Source: Astragalus membranaceus (taxonomy: Eukaryota; Streptophyta; Magnoliopsida; Fabales; Fabaceae). Taken from it: 64,000 nucleotides of DNA. The DNA is taken from positions 92,439,471-92,503,470 of the forward strand of contig CM076850.1 of NCBI GenBank assembly GCA_039519185.1, written 5' to 3'. The first letter of the stretch is position 1; every line of letters begins with the position of its first letter. The translations under genes were made by a program, and so were the position numbers. The notes beneath the pieces are model-generated. The model ran no database searches and was not told where the DNA came from. It saw only the letters and a list, made by a program, of their open reading frames with translations. Shown piece by piece: positions 1-11,560 of this stretch.

Positions 1-159
1 ATCCTTTTGTGTATTTTTGGCAATCAAAAAGGATTTTAAAGATGAGTGTTCATTAAATTAGATTTGTTCAATGTCTTAAAATAGAATATTTACTCCGATG
101 TATGCTAAATAATGAATATTCCGGTATTTCTTCCATGGTCGAAATACTAGGGTGTTACA
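1..159. repeat. Possible LTR terminus at left edge
   Basis: The sequence up to 159 ends in AGGGTGTTACA, the kind of terminus (GGGTGTTACA) seen at the ends of many plant Ty3/gypsy LTRs and also at 25712 in this window. The rest would lie outside the window, so no partner end or target duplication can be checked. Low confidence. Confidence 0.25.
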
Positions 160-599
160 TTTTTATACAAAAGCTTTGACACATATTTATAAGCCATTGC
201 TGAAGAAATGTAGTCTTTTGAAATGCTTCCCTCATTTAGAAATCAAAACTACCAACCTAAAGAAATATGTAAACCATATTAATATTGTCTTTAACTACAT
301 GGATGTGTAACCGCCAACAATGCATAAATCAATATATAAAGAGCATTGATTCACTTTCATCAAATAATAGGAATTGAAATGAAATCAGTTTACCAATTTC
401 TTTCTTGGAGTTAAACGTTAGAAACAAAATGAAAGAACCATGCCAAATAACTGCAATTAAAAGTAAAAAAATAATGTCTAATTAGTGTTTATTTTGATCA
501 ATATCTAATTAGTGTTTTTTTACAACAATGTCTGATTAGTGTTGAAAAGTTTTTGTTGGAGAAGATATAAATGTAAATAAATATTTAATTTATTTTAAA
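160..599. other. AT-rich intergenic sequence
   Basis: No coding signal is seen. At about 472-545 a short unit containing CTAATTAGTGTTT or CTGATTAGTGTTG recurs three times at roughly 34-bp spacing, a small diverged tandem repeat. Nothing else is recognisable. Confidence 0.6.
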
Positions 600-3463
600 C
601 TTTTTTTTTATAAGCAATTGATATATTAAGAATGGGCACTAGGTGTGCTCCAAACCGCAATTACATATTGTTAATACAAAGGAGGGCGTTATGCCACCAA
701 GCTACGGTCGAATAACTCAATTGACTACCTATCCCATAAATAAACCATTGCCAAGAGGAACATTTAATATGTAACATAATAGAATCCACACTCGGTTCCT
801 CCCCTTTGAACAATAAATTATTTCTTGCGAGCCAAATACTCCAACAAGAAGCAAGCCAAATGATATATCTTGATTTTGGAACTTGCTTCCCGGTAAAAAA
901 CGAACCAAAAGAATTAAAATGATCTCCAATGCTATTGCCCGGAACAATATGAAAGCCAAGCCAAACACCCACCTTATGCCACACACGTTTTTCCAAATCA
1001 CAGGAACAAAACAAATGCAATAAACTCTCTTGATGTTGTCTGCAGAAAGCACAAACAAACTCCTCTTCCGATTGGATTAAATGACGATTAAGCAATAATT
1101 CTCGCGTCGGAAGCGCATTAGAAAAAATACTCCACCCAAAAATATTAATCTTCGAAGGAACTCGAGTATTCCAAACCGCAGAGAGGATAACATTAACCGA
1201 ATCTGGTACAACAGAATCGGGTACGACAGCTGTTGAAATCTCCGTCGCTACTGGAACAACAGAATCAGGTACAGCAGGATCTGATATAGCAACAGAAACA
1301 GTTGTAACAGATCCTGTCACAGCGATAGTTCCAACATTCTCGACAGCAGCATCTGCCGCAGCTCGAAGAACCTGACCAGCATTAACGGTAACTGAATTGC
1401 AACTCTGCAGCAGATGGTTATAGCAAGATTTAACCGAATATTTTTTAGACGATTCAAAAAGCCACTTCCAGCTAGCCACCGAATCACGAATCGGATCAAT
1501 ATCATGCAGAATATCCAATAACATATTCAGCTCCTCCCTCTCATCTTGCAAATTTCATAAGATATTCAGAAGAACCCACTGCCACACATCTCCATTCCAA
1601 ACACTCGCTGCTGCCACCAAAATATTTTGGGCACTGCAACCTGTAAATAAACGAGGAAAAACATAGCACAAAGGTTGCACGCCAATCCAATGATGCTTCC
1701 AAAAAAGAACATCCTCTCCATTCCCCAAACCCCTTCTAACACAATCCTTGAACCATCCTATCTTGAGCACATCATCCCCTATACCAATGAGATCACGCCA
1801 CCATAAAGAATCACTCCTTGTTCCCCTCATCATGTCATTAGACAAAAAAGAAGACAAACTACCATGTCTATAATTCAAAATTCCTCTCCAAGAAGCATTA
1901 CAATCCACCAAAAACCGCCATTTTCACTTGGATAAAAGAGATATATTGAAAAGTTCTAAATTCTTTATACCAAGACCACCTTCCTTTTTAGGCCAACAAA
2001 TCTTGTCCCAAGAAGCCCAATACATGCCCCGTCTATTATCTTTTACCCCCCACAAAAAACCCCTTTGGATTTTGATCATAGACTTGAGAACCACCTTGGG
2101 AACCTTATAAAAGGAAACGAAATATAGGGGAATGTTGTTCAAGACTGAATTTATGAGGGTGACTCTACCTTCCATAGATAAATACCTCCCTTTCCACAAT
2201 GGTAGCCTAGATCGAAGCTTTTCAATAACCGGTTTCCAAGTTACACCACGCCTAGGATTAGCACCAACCGGTATCCCAAGAAATTTGAAGGGAATCGATT
2301 TCGTGCGGCAATGAAGATACAAGGAAGCTCGGTACAAGAAACGATCGGAAACATTAATACCAATGAGTTTACTTTTAAGAAAGTTAACCTTCAACCCGGA
2401 AACCAATTCAAAGCTTCTAAGAATAGATTTAATACTCCACAAATTACTCCAAGAAGCCTTTCCCACAAGGATTGTATCATCCGCAAATTGCACTACAGAA
2501 TAATCAAGAGTATCGTTAACAGTATACCCAAAAAACAAACTAGCATCCATAGCCCTCTTAACCAAAGCGGTCAAACCTTCGGCAATGATCAAGAATAAGA
2601 ATGGGGATAGAGGATCTCCTTGCCTTAAACCTCTGTGCATCAAGAACTCTTGGGTTGGGCTTCCATTAACAAGCACTGACATAGAGGTCGAACACACACA
2701 AGCCTTCATCCAATTGATCCATATCAGACTAAAACCCATTTTCTCCATCATGAAAAACAAAAATGACCAAGAGATAGTATCATAGGCATTTTCGAAATCA
2801 ACTTTGAAGAGCATACATTCATCCTTCCTTCGCATAGCCAAATCAACCAACTCAATGACAACCACAATGCAATCCAGAATATTTCTCCCTCCCAAGAAAG
2901 AAGATTGACAATCCGAAATAACCGAAGAGAGAACCTTTTTGAGCCTATTAGCCAAAACCTTGGCAAGAATATTGTACAAACTCCCTATCAAACAAATGGG
3001 ACGATATTCACCTAAACCTTGAGGGTTATCATTTTTCGGAATAAGAGTGATAAACGAAGCCGAGATTGCCTTAGGTAAAGCTGCCTTTCGATGGAATTCT
3101 TTGAAAAACGCAACAATATCCTCTTTTAACAACTGCCAATACTCCTTAAAAAATTGCAAATTAAAGCCATCCGGTCCCGGGCTTTTATCACTATCACAGC
3201 TCCACACCCCCTCCTTGATCTCATCCTCCTCAAACGGTTGCAACAACATCAAATTCGCTGATTCAAAAATCTAATTGAAATTAATACCACCAAGGACAGG
3301 TCTGTTGTAAAAAAACTCCACATAAGATTTTTGGTAATGAGATTTAACATTGGTTTTAACCATGCCCACATCCTCCATTAATCTACCATCATCATCCAGC
3401 ACCTGAAGAACATTCCGATTGCGCCTATATCTCAAAAGAGAATGAAAAAATTTTGTGTTCCCA
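600..3463 (-). mobile_element. LINE (non-LTR retrotransposon), 3' part
   Basis: The 3' end is marked by a T-run at about 602-609, which is a poly(A) tail on the minus strand. It is preceded by a short 3' UTR and a reverse transcriptase with a C-terminal zinc-binding region. Upstream, at 3463, the element stops abruptly where a CACTA terminus begins, so the endonuclease half is missing from the window. No target-site duplication could be identified. It is an inactive copy. Confidence 0.85.
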
Positions 3464-3474
3464 CACTGGTGCAA
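661..3474 (-). pseudogene. LINE ORF2: reverse transcriptase plus zf-RVT domain, with nonsense codons
   Basis: The four open segments (3474-3271, 3252-1924, 1911-1555, 1551-661) lie in one reading frame. It is interrupted by stops at 3271 (TAG), 1924 (TGA) and 1555 (TGA). The first segment has the NTKFFH motif found ahead of plant LINE reverse transcriptases. The second is the RVT_1 domain, with SPGPDGFN, GLRQGDPLSPFLF and the catalytic FADD box (VQFADDTILVG). The last has the C-terminal zinc-binding region (CAFCRQHQESLLHLFCSC). Unusual for the family is a low-complexity stretch of VPDSV-type repeats within the last segment. Stops of TGA/TAG type fit C-to-T decay. It encodes no functional protein. 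Confidence 0.85.
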
Positions 3475-3664
3475 AAATGGGATTAGAATTAGACATTTAA
3501 AGTCAGGCGCTCATATGCCCGACTTTATATGTTGACGCGATGGCAAACTTGTAATTAAGAGGCAAAACTCGCGAATTTTAAAGTCAAGCGGATACACGCC
3601 TGCCTTCTAAAGTGAACAACTAAGGAAAAAATTAGACTTTAGAAGTCAGGCGTGTATTCGCCTG
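3464..3664 (+). mobile_element. CACTA element end fragment (AGTCAGGCG family)
   Basis: It starts CACTGGTGCAAAAATGGG and follows, nearly base for base, the first about 200 bp of the element at 46380, including the subterminal AAGTCAGGCG motifs. Homology stops at about 3664, where gypsy RNase H coding sequence begins. The opposite end of this copy is not present between here and 14 kb, so it is a remnant left by deletion or recombination. Confidence 0.8.
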
Positions 3665-5426
3665 AACCGTCGAAATATAATTTCCACGGTCGAATATTCA
3701 CACAATTTGATGTTGCTTCGACCAATGAGTGGTCGACGATAAAATTAGCAATAATTTGACCCTTAATAGCTTTTAAAGGTTGATATGTTAGTGAATATTC
3801 AAAAAGAGCTAAAGCCCATTTACCAATTCGACTATGCAACATTGGTTTCGATAGCATATGTTTAATAATATCAAAATGAGAGTAAACATACACATCAATA
3901 GGATTTATGTATTACTTTAACTTTGTACAAGAGAAATACAAGCAAAGGCACAATTTCTCCGTTGGATGATATCTAGTTTCAGCATCATTCAAAACTCTAC
4001 TAAGGTAATAGATGGATCTTTCGACACCATTATCATCCTCTTGCGCTAACATACTACCTATTGACAGCTCTGATGCTGCTATGTACAATTTCATCACTTT
4101 ATCTCTGATAGGTGGTAACAATATAGGTGGTTTAACTAGATAAGATTTGATCTCATCAAAGGCTTTTTGGTGCTCTGGATCCCATCTGAACACGTCTTCC
4201 TTCTTCAGTTGAAGCAATGGCGAGAAAACTTGAGTCTTGCCACTTAGGTTTGAGATGAACCTTCTAAGGAAATTGATCTTTCCCAACAATGACTGGAGCT
4301 CCTTTTTAGTCGAAGGCGCCTTTGTTTCCATGATTGCTTTCGTCTTGTTTTGATTGATTTCAATGCCTTTTTTGTGGACAACAAATCCCAAGAAATCACC
4401 TGCACGTACACAGAAGGCACATTTTATTGGATTCATTTTCAATCCATATTTTCTCATTCTTTTGAATGACTGTCGAAGATGGTCTATATGACCATTTTCT
4501 GTCGAAGATTTAACAACAATATCATCTATGTACAGTTGCATAAAATTTTCTATAAAATCATGAAACATAGAATTCATTGCCCTCTGGTATGTTGCACCAG
4601 CATTTTTTAGGCCGAAAGGCATTACTACCCATTCATAAACGCCTAAGGCCCCTGGGCAACGAAATGTTGTTTTCGACACATCTTCTTCGGCAATAAAATT
4701 TTGATTATACCCAGAATACCCATCGAGCATACTTAAGTATTCAAACCCTGCTGCCGAATCAACTAGCATTTCTACTACAGGCATAGGATATTGATCTTTT
4801 GGTGTAGCATTGTCTCTAAAGTCTATACAGACCCTTAAAGTCCCATTTTTCTTAATGACATGAACTACATTAGCTAACCAATCTACATACCTGGCAGTTC
4901 TGATAAAGTTGCTTTTGAGCAATCTTTCAATTTCTTCCTTGATCTTCGACAGAATCTGCGGTGCAAATCTCCTTGGTGTTTGCTTCACTAGCTTTTTGTC
5001 TGGTCTGATTGGCAGTCTTAACTCCTCCACTTCTCGACGCAATCCAGGCATTTCATTGTAATCTCAGGCAAAGCAATCTTTGTACTCTTTCAATAGCTCT
5101 ATGGTTCGATCTCTCAAACCTTTGTCGATCTTAGCACTAATGAATGTTGGCCTCTTGATGGAGCCATCTCCTAAGTCGACCTCCTCTAGGGGATCTTGAG
5201 CTTGAATTTTCTTGGTCGAACCCATTGGGTCTTTTTCAAAACCTAAAGGCTCGTCATCATAAATGCAGTCGATCCTTTGGCCTTCGACCAAGTTGTCTTC
5301 GTTTTTAACTTCAATGGTTTTATTAACCATTTTTTGTTGTAATTCGGCTTCCAAAGCCGCATTTTGTTTATTCTCGGCCACGTAGGTCGTAATTCGATCC
5401 CATGCAGTGGGCTTAGACATCATCAA
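3665..5426 (-). pseudogene. gypsy reverse transcriptase and RNase H (truncated)
   Basis: Open segments 5426-5064, 5051-3912 and 3893 to the junction share one frame and are separated by stop codons at 5064 and 3912 (TAA). The middle segment (379 aa) is a Ty3-type RT: PMPVVEMLVDSAAG, then YSGYNQ, FRCPGALGVYEWVVMPFGLKNAGATYQ, and the catalytic box LYIDDIVVKS. It is followed by the connection domain and the start of RNase H (YYLSRVLNDAETRY). The last segment carries WKLYFDGS, the first RNase H catalytic motif, and is then cut. Product inactive. Confidence 0.85.
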
Positions 5427-5708
5427 TGTCTAGGGACCATCCCACCCTGAAGACTTGCAGAAGCCTGCTGAGTGGTTGTCTTCACCCATGACCTCCGTTT
5501 CCCATATAAAGCCATGGTTAGGGTGGAGATCAAGTGAAGAAAACACATTGTTCTATGGTGTGTATCCACTTGTTGAAGGTACGCATGGCCCAATATTGGC
5601 CAAATTTTTGTCGAAGGTCTTTCTTGTAACATGATCCACTTCTGCTAGGAAGTAGCTCTGGTCACCTTCGACGTTCTCTACCAGCCCATCCTCTCTCCAA
5701 ATAGACAA
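5427..5708 (-). pseudogene. Frame-shifted gypsy protease-RT linker
   Basis: A 69-aa open stretch (5632-5423) lies in a different frame from the protease and RT on either side and overlaps the RT frame by 4 bases. It is best read as the frameshifted linker between protease and RT of the same element, not as a separate gene. Confidence 0.5.
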
Positions 5709-6566
5709 TCATTGGTGTAGGGTTGAAGGCACAACGCCTACACCATGAATCCATTCTCTTCCAAGCAAGAAATTGAAATTTGCTCTTCTCAAAATTACCA
5801 TGAATAGGGTTAGTCTCCTTACACTACCAACCACTAATTCCAAATCAATGGCCCCCAATGAGTGGCCAGTTTTGCCTTCATAGTTTGTTAAAACTATGTT
5901 ATGTGGTCTCAGATCTGTATCTGACTTACCAATCTTCGCCAGCATGTGTTGTGGCATCAGGTTAACTGCAGCTCCCCCGTCTACTAGGACCTTGTTTATG
6001 CCCACATTATTGGCCTTCGCCTGGATAAAGAGGGGTTTTAGGTGGTACTTCATTCCACCGCCAGGCCTTTCAAATGTGGTTGTCTGCTCTTCGACGCAGC
6101 CATTGTTCATTACATAATAACATTTTAGCTTGTCCATAGCCATTTCTGTGTCAAGGTCTTCTTCGACCTCATTAACCTCAGTTACCACATCATACTCAAT
6201 CGGAAGGATTGAGACAACACAAATGATGTTGAGTTCTGGCTCTGAATCTGAAAATTCAGAATCGATTTCATCATCTAAGTTGAGGCCTTCTTCTGCATTT
6301 AGGCCTTTTTGGATTATTGAGAGAGGAGGGTAGATTCTCTCTGTGGCAGACCTCCTAGAGATTTCCACACAAGAAGATAATTGCTTCCCCTTATGTGGGT
6401 TTGAGTTTCTGCCTTCTGTAGCCGCTACCTTCATCTGGCGTTGGTGTCGACGCCACTGAGTCCTTGTCATTGGGTTTTTTCTCTTATAATTGTTGCTGTA
6501 GGCATACCTGTTTGAGCCAGGAGCCTTATTTTGTGGCGCTGGTACTTCCCTTTGCCATTGTTGCAT
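5709..6566 (-). pseudogene. gypsy retropepsin-like protease region
   Basis: This 285-aa open segment has an acidic middle and then the aspartic-protease motif KVLVDGGAAVNLMP, where the D-G-G-A form replaces the usual D-S/T-G. It is followed by LGAIDLELVVGSV and FNFLLGREWI, typical of the flap and C-terminal parts of plant gypsy proteases. It sits between gag and RT and is in the same frame as the RT segments, with a frameshifted stretch between them. Confidence 0.75.
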
Positions 6567-6667
6567 AGTATCCTGCCTCTTTACCTCCAGAGTGTACCCA
6601 CTTTTCGACTAGAGATTTTGTCGAAGGTACAAATGTTTTCCTCTGGACTCTTTGGGGTTGCTTAGGT

Positions 6668-7476
6668 TTACCTTGTAAGGCACTCCTCTTGGAATAAAAC
6701 TGAACTTGGGTCTATTATCGACCCACTTACTTTTTCTTTTCTACTGGGTTTGTAGCTTTCAAGGCTCTTCGCAGCCTCCTTGTCGAATACAGCGCTGCAC
6801 CGGGGGAACAACATCACTTCGGTGTTATTTGTTTTGCACCGATTTAGGAAGTCTATCAGTTCTTCCTCAGCATCAAGATATACCACGCGCATCTTCTCAT
6901 CATATTCGTCTTGAGTGACTATTTCGACGTCTCTCTTCGACCCTTCAACATTGACTGTGGTATCTGCAGTCTTGAGTGTGGTTACTTCGACCATGTTAAT
7001 TCCAACGGGCTCAGCATACATTGCTTCCACCTCTGGGAGGGGATCAGTGTCTATTTTCATATTTGGCTTTGCTTTTTCGCCAAAGTTCAGCCTTCCCTCT
7101 TTCAGTGCTTTTTGAACAAGATCCCTGAAAAGTACACAATGAGAGGTGTTATGACCCAAAAATTGTGATATTTGCAATAATCTCTTTTCTTTTGGTGTTC
7201 TAATGGTGGTATTTTTAGACCCTTGGGCACTAAAATTTGACCATCAGTCACCAAAAGATCAAATATTTGGTCACATTTTGTGACATCAAAGGTGTATGTT
7301 TTTGCAATAAACTTATCATTTTTTGGTTCGACAGGGTTTTTCCCATCGGAAGGACTTAATAATTTACATGCATATGGAGGTCCAGGTTTTAATTCTGCAA
7401 CATTAACCTCTTCTTCGACATCCTCGTATGATACGTCGAACTCTTGGCTATTGTTATCAATATTGACAAATGCCAC
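6668..7476 (-). pseudogene. gypsy gag-protease linker, frameshifted
   Basis: Two overlapping frames (7476-7102 and 7177-6668) encode the region between gag and protease. HNTSHCVLFRDLVQKALKEG resembles the conserved gag C-terminal segment of legume gypsy polyproteins. The change of frame at about 7105-7177 shows an indel. No separate function. Confidence 0.6.
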
Positions 7477-7539
7477 TTTTTCTTTTTTATTATTAAATCT
7501 ATTTGTCGAAACTTTCTCTGTTTTGAGTCTTTCGACTTG

Positions 7540-9059
7540 TCAAACCCTATCGGCCAATTGTACCATTAAGTGTAGAGTATCTAGCTTCTTTCTAATAGAG
7601 TTGTCTAGGCCACCAGCAGTCATTTCGACTAACTCATGTTCAGGCACTTGAGTAAAGCACCTTGCCTTGAGTAGTCTAAATCTATTGAGATATTCATCAA
7701 TAGACTCTGGCACATTGCGTCGAACACTAGCCAATTCTTTAAGGCTAATCTTCGATTGCCCCATGTAGAATTGTTCATGGAAGCTTTCTCTAATTGCCCC
7801 CAGTTAAATATGGAATGTGGGGGTAGAGTGGTGAACCAAGTAAAGGAGTGTTTAGTTAGAGAATTGGGGAAGTATTTTAGCCTTAGGTTCTCATTGTGCA
7901 CCAAGTCTCCTACCTCAGTTAAGTAACAGGCAACATGTTTGACAGTGGATTCATTAGTTTCACCAGCAAATTTGGTGAACTTAGGAAGATTCCATACCCT
8001 TGGCAACTCAGTTTGTAAGACATACTTCGACAAAGGTGATACGAAGTTAGGCCTATGGAGGCCTACATTTAGGCCATTCTGGGCTAGTATAGTTTCGACA
8101 AGATTAGCCAAATTATTTTGAAGCCCAAAGTTATTTTTTTGGACTTGCCTGACTACTTCGTCAGCATTTTGGTTCCTATTTACTAGCACCACTTCAGGGA
8201 CAGGATCTTCGACAACAAATTGTTGTGCCTGGTTCATGGGGATTGCATTGTTGGGCCTTTCGACAGGTAAATCAATAGGCCTGACATTTTGTATTTGGGG
8301 AATAGGCTGATTATGTACTGGTGGAGTGCCAAAGAAATCAGAAATTCGACCCATTTGGGTTGCTAACATTTGGTAACTGTCGTTTGTGTTTTGTATCAAA
8401 GGATTAAAGACAGTGCCTATCTGTTGTGTTAGCATGTTAACCAGGTCATGATTACTATCATCCATTTGTTGTCTTAGTGCCAATAAAGACGGTGTGGTTA
8501 TCGATGGTTGTGCATTTCGACTATAAATATTTTCTGGGGAATTATGGATAGGCGAAAAGCTTGAGGCTATGTTTTCTGCATACGTAGATGCGTTTGTTTG
8601 AAGTCCTACCATCATGGCTGTTGGCATGCCATATGGATAATTTCTACCATTCATGGGGAAATTAAACGGCATATTTCCCATCATGGAGTTTGCCATTAAG
8701 GGACTAGTCGAATTTAAAATTGGTGGTACAGGGACCATCATATTCGACACAGGGTTAATGGTAGGAGCGGTTACAGCAGTTACGCCCATAACTGTCGAAG
8801 AAGGTAGTGGAGCGGTTACTTCCGCTCTGGTTGGAGAAGAAACAGTAGCAGTTACTCTTGGGAAAGATACAGGGGCGGTTACTCCTGAAATACTTGCAGC
8901 GTTGGTATCATTAACTACCGCTTGGGAAGGTGCATTTGATGTGGAAGCAGTGTTCATGTTAGAACGAGGCATTTCTGCAACGTTTTTACTACTTCTTAAA
9001 CGCATACACAATACAAAACACTGGTTTTGGGTTTGATAACGAACCCAGAATTTTTTCAA
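7540..9059 (-). pseudogene. gypsy gag
   Basis: The frame starts at 9059 with a low-complexity P/S/T/V-rich N-terminus (alternating TAPV and VTAV-type repeats). The conserved gag core then appears in two pieces: LPKFTKFAGETNESTVKHV with FTWFTTLPP, and, after a frameshift near 7700, SIDEYLNRFRLLKARC. These match the capsid-like gag of plant Ty3/gypsy elements. The frameshift removes the C-terminal part, so no full-length Gag can be made. Confidence 0.7.
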
Positions 9060-9950
9060 TAAAAAGCTTTAAAAACTTAGCACAAACGTCCCACCGGCCA
9101 TGCCAATTTGTTTACCGTGGTTTTTGGTAAACACCGCTAGTTACACGTTTGTGTTGCTCGCGAGACCAACTAGAAACATCTCAGAACATTTGTGTTAAAG
9201 TCTTTATTGAATATAGTTAAGGTTCTTACGGTTTCTTTGAAAATGATGGTGATAACCGTTTAATGAAGGAAAAAACGATAACGAAATGGAGAGTGAAGTA
9301 GAAAAGTGTTTAAGAAAAAGTGCAGAAACGTGAAGGGTTTCAGAAACTTAAACAAATAAGGAAAATAAGATCAAATGCAGTAAAGTGCAGGAATCGTAAA
9401 GAAACAAAGAAAAGAAGATCAAAAGCAAGTAAATTGCAGGAATCTTAAAGGAATGGTAAAGACATTGCATTGAATTTAAAGTTGGTACGCAGGATCATAC
9501 ATTGTTCGTGATTTGACTCGCTTTTCTCTGATATGTGGAAGTAGGAGTGTTTTCAGAACTTTGTAGAAATGATTCGCGACCCTTGTTCTATGTAAAAAAC
9601 ACCTATTTATAAAGAAAAACTAGTAACCGCACAGCGGTTTCAAAACTAAGCTAACTGTTTGGCTAATTCGACTAAGTAACTGCTCCATCTCTCGACTACA
9701 TTGCTATTGTCTCTTTCAACCAGCACTCTTTGACTTGACCTGTTATCTGGAGATTGTTCATCTTCCTGTCGAACTACTGGCTTCAGCTTTCCAAATTTCG
9801 CTAAGTTATGCGCTACGCTGATTCTCCCTGTTTGCAGCTTCTTGCTGTCGAAATGGTAGTTTCTCTTCTTAAATCCACCAAGTCAAACCTCGTTGACTGC
9901 ATTCAAGTTTAGCCTGTCGAAAATGCAGGCAAACAAGAGTGCCGCATACT
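9060..9950 (-). repeat. Probable 5' LTR and leader of the gypsy element
   Basis: Upstream of gag on the minus strand, the leader has TTGGCATGGCCGGTGGGACG at about 9110-9090, in the position of the primer-binding site region. The LTR-like stretch beyond it has a TATAAATA box at about 9611-9604 (minus). The outer LTR boundary and target duplication could not be fixed because the second LTR is gone. Confidence 0.45.
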
Positions 9951-10020
9951 GGTTCGAATCTCTGAACAACCGAAAGATGTCCGTAGCTCCAACCAACTGA
10001 GCTACACCACTAGGACTATA
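9951..10020 (-). repeat. tRNA-derived SINE-like head
   Basis: On the minus strand, GTGTAGCTCAGTTGGTTGGA (10006-9987) is a good pol III A box. GATTCGAACC (9960-9951) is an acceptable B box at roughly tRNA spacing. The region lacks foldable acceptor and T stems, so it is a SINE head or a tRNA relic, not a tRNA gene. It abuts the gypsy LTR; no poly(A) tail or duplication was found. Confidence 0.4.
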
Positions 10021-10520
10021 TGGCACAATAATTTGACATAAATGAAATGACGAGTTATATTTTGATTAATTGGTTTGTTGAGGTATTATTCGATGTTTTG
10101 AATCAATATTTCCTTCAAAAACTAATAACATGCCTCCAAGATTAAATTTAGTCGTCATTGATTTTGTTTTCTGTAACTCTAATTTCTATCTATTATTTTC
10201 TCCTATTTTAACTAAAAAAGTTATATTTTACGTTCTATTAAGATTGAAGGCAATTCAAATTGAAAAGGGAGTGCTTTAGGTCGATCAAAATATATTGTTC
10301 CTTTCAATTATTCATTTTTCCCCTTCTCAGCTTAATTTTGGTTTCGAGTCCATATATGAAGCATCAAATAAAAAAGATACTAGATAATACTCAAGGTGTG
10401 CTACTAAATGTTTCTTCTGACTTTTTACAAAGGTTTATAGTTACCATTTTACCGAATAATAGTTCGCGTATGTGATTATATCCATATGTTATTTGCATTT
10501 TTATCTTGTGTATGAAAACT
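10021..10520. other. AT-rich non-coding stretch
   Basis: A 71-codon open frame at 10260-10475 has no recognisable motif and biased AT-rich composition, so it is left out. Nothing else is recognised here. Confidence 0.5.
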
Positions 10521-10683
10521 TTAGGGTGAGGGGGTGGCACCCCAGTCTAAGACAGGGAAAACCTTCAGGCTTTTGAGAACTTTCGAAGGGAATTACGTCT
10601 ACCTCACCTCAAGGGTAGTATAGTGGGTAGTTGAACCCAAGACCTCTTGCGTACAAATCCTATCATGCTACATTAGGCCAATT
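10521..10683 (-). repeat. Probable SINE
   Basis: On the minus strand the sequence begins TGGCCTAATGTAGCATGATA (A-box-like) and has GGGTTCAACTACC (B-box-like) about 45 bp on. It then reaches a GGGGTGCCACCCCCTCACCC segment near the 3' end. The arrangement is that of a tRNA-derived SINE, but there is no clear A-tail or target duplication. Confidence 0.4.
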
Positions 10684-11490
10684 CCTTGAGTTTTGCATTT
10701 TTTTTTTAGTTCACAAGGACTTTTTGCTAATCCAAAAAAGGAAGCAGGTGAAGACAATGCTTTCAAAGGAAGAACGAAATAAGGAATGGGAAAGTGAGCA
10801 ACTATATAATTAGCAATTCATGTTAGTTTTTAACCATTCTCAAACCCCAATCTCTTTTGTTGTGTTGATTGATAGAGAATATTTGTTGTTCAATAAAAAG
10901 ATTGATAGAGAAGATATATGATGTATTCTAAATTAGTTATCATGAATCTGTTCTTGCTGTCTTATGATCGTTTCATGAAAGACATAGATGCAATCTTGAA
11001 TTTGTTGTTGCTTTTTTCCCTCATCCTGTTTGTGTACTATTTGCTTTTACTAATGAGTTTCCATACATACCTTAATTATCAAAGGATTGCTTATTTTGAT
11101 AAGTTTGAGAAAAATAAAAATTCCAAGAAATTGAGGAATCCAGGTGAATATATAAATTGCTAAAGAGATTTATAGGCAAAGATTTTGAATGTAGAATTGA
11201 TTATATATTTGGCGCAACATGACATATCTATTAAGAGTTTGTTTTGAATATTTTACTCGGACTAATAGGTCCATTTAACATACTATGCAGGAATATTATA
11301 ATAAAAATTCGTATTAATATGTATTTTACTACTACTGAGAAGTCAGGGGAGCATCGGGAGCAACAACGAGCTAGCCAATGAACCAGACCACCAAGAGACT
11401 TGGACGCCACATCTCCACCCAAAACCTTAAAGAAATGAACTGGTCAACCAAGAGACTTGGATGCCACATCCCTAACCAATATTTATGATA
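10684..11490. other. Non-coding, with a small duplicated segment
   Basis: Short open frames here (such as 10918-11163) have only hydrophobic AT-driven composition. Between about 11380 and 11480 a segment containing AACCAAGAGACTTGGATGCC is present twice in diverged form (ACCACCAAGAGACTTGGACG first). Confidence 0.5.
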
Positions 11491-11560
11491 TATTTAATAT
11501 AATCTTTATCACTTTCCTCTTTAATGTGTTATAAGAAGTGTTCGATAAAAATTTATAAAT
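11491..11560 (+). repeat. 70-bp direct repeat, copy 1
   Basis: This segment is identical to 13276-13345. It starts TATTTAATATAATCTTTATC and ends AAAATTTATAAAT; the flanks differ immediately outside. It may be part of a dispersed AT-rich transposon family. Confidence 0.85.

Larger units (their letters stand above)
3665..9950 (-). mobile_element. Degenerate Ty3/gypsy LTR retrotransposon lacking the integrase end
   Basis: In minus orientation the order is LTR-like leader (about 9950-9110), gag (9059-7540), a gag-protease linker (7476-6668), aspartic protease (6566-5709), reverse transcriptase and the start of RNase H (5426-3665). The order protease-RT-RNase H with YIDDIV identifies a Ty3/gypsy element. 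The 3' end (integrase, 3' LTR) is replaced by a CACTA fragment at 3664. Several frameshifts and stops show it is dead. LTR limits are approximate because only one LTR is present. Confidence 0.8.

Noticed and set aside
9951..10020. A true tRNA gene
   Set aside because: The A and B boxes are present, but the acceptor and T stems do not pair; kept only as a SINE-like head.
10918..11163. 81-aa hydrophobic frame as a membrane protein
   Set aside because: AT-driven composition, no homology recognised, surrounded by repeats.
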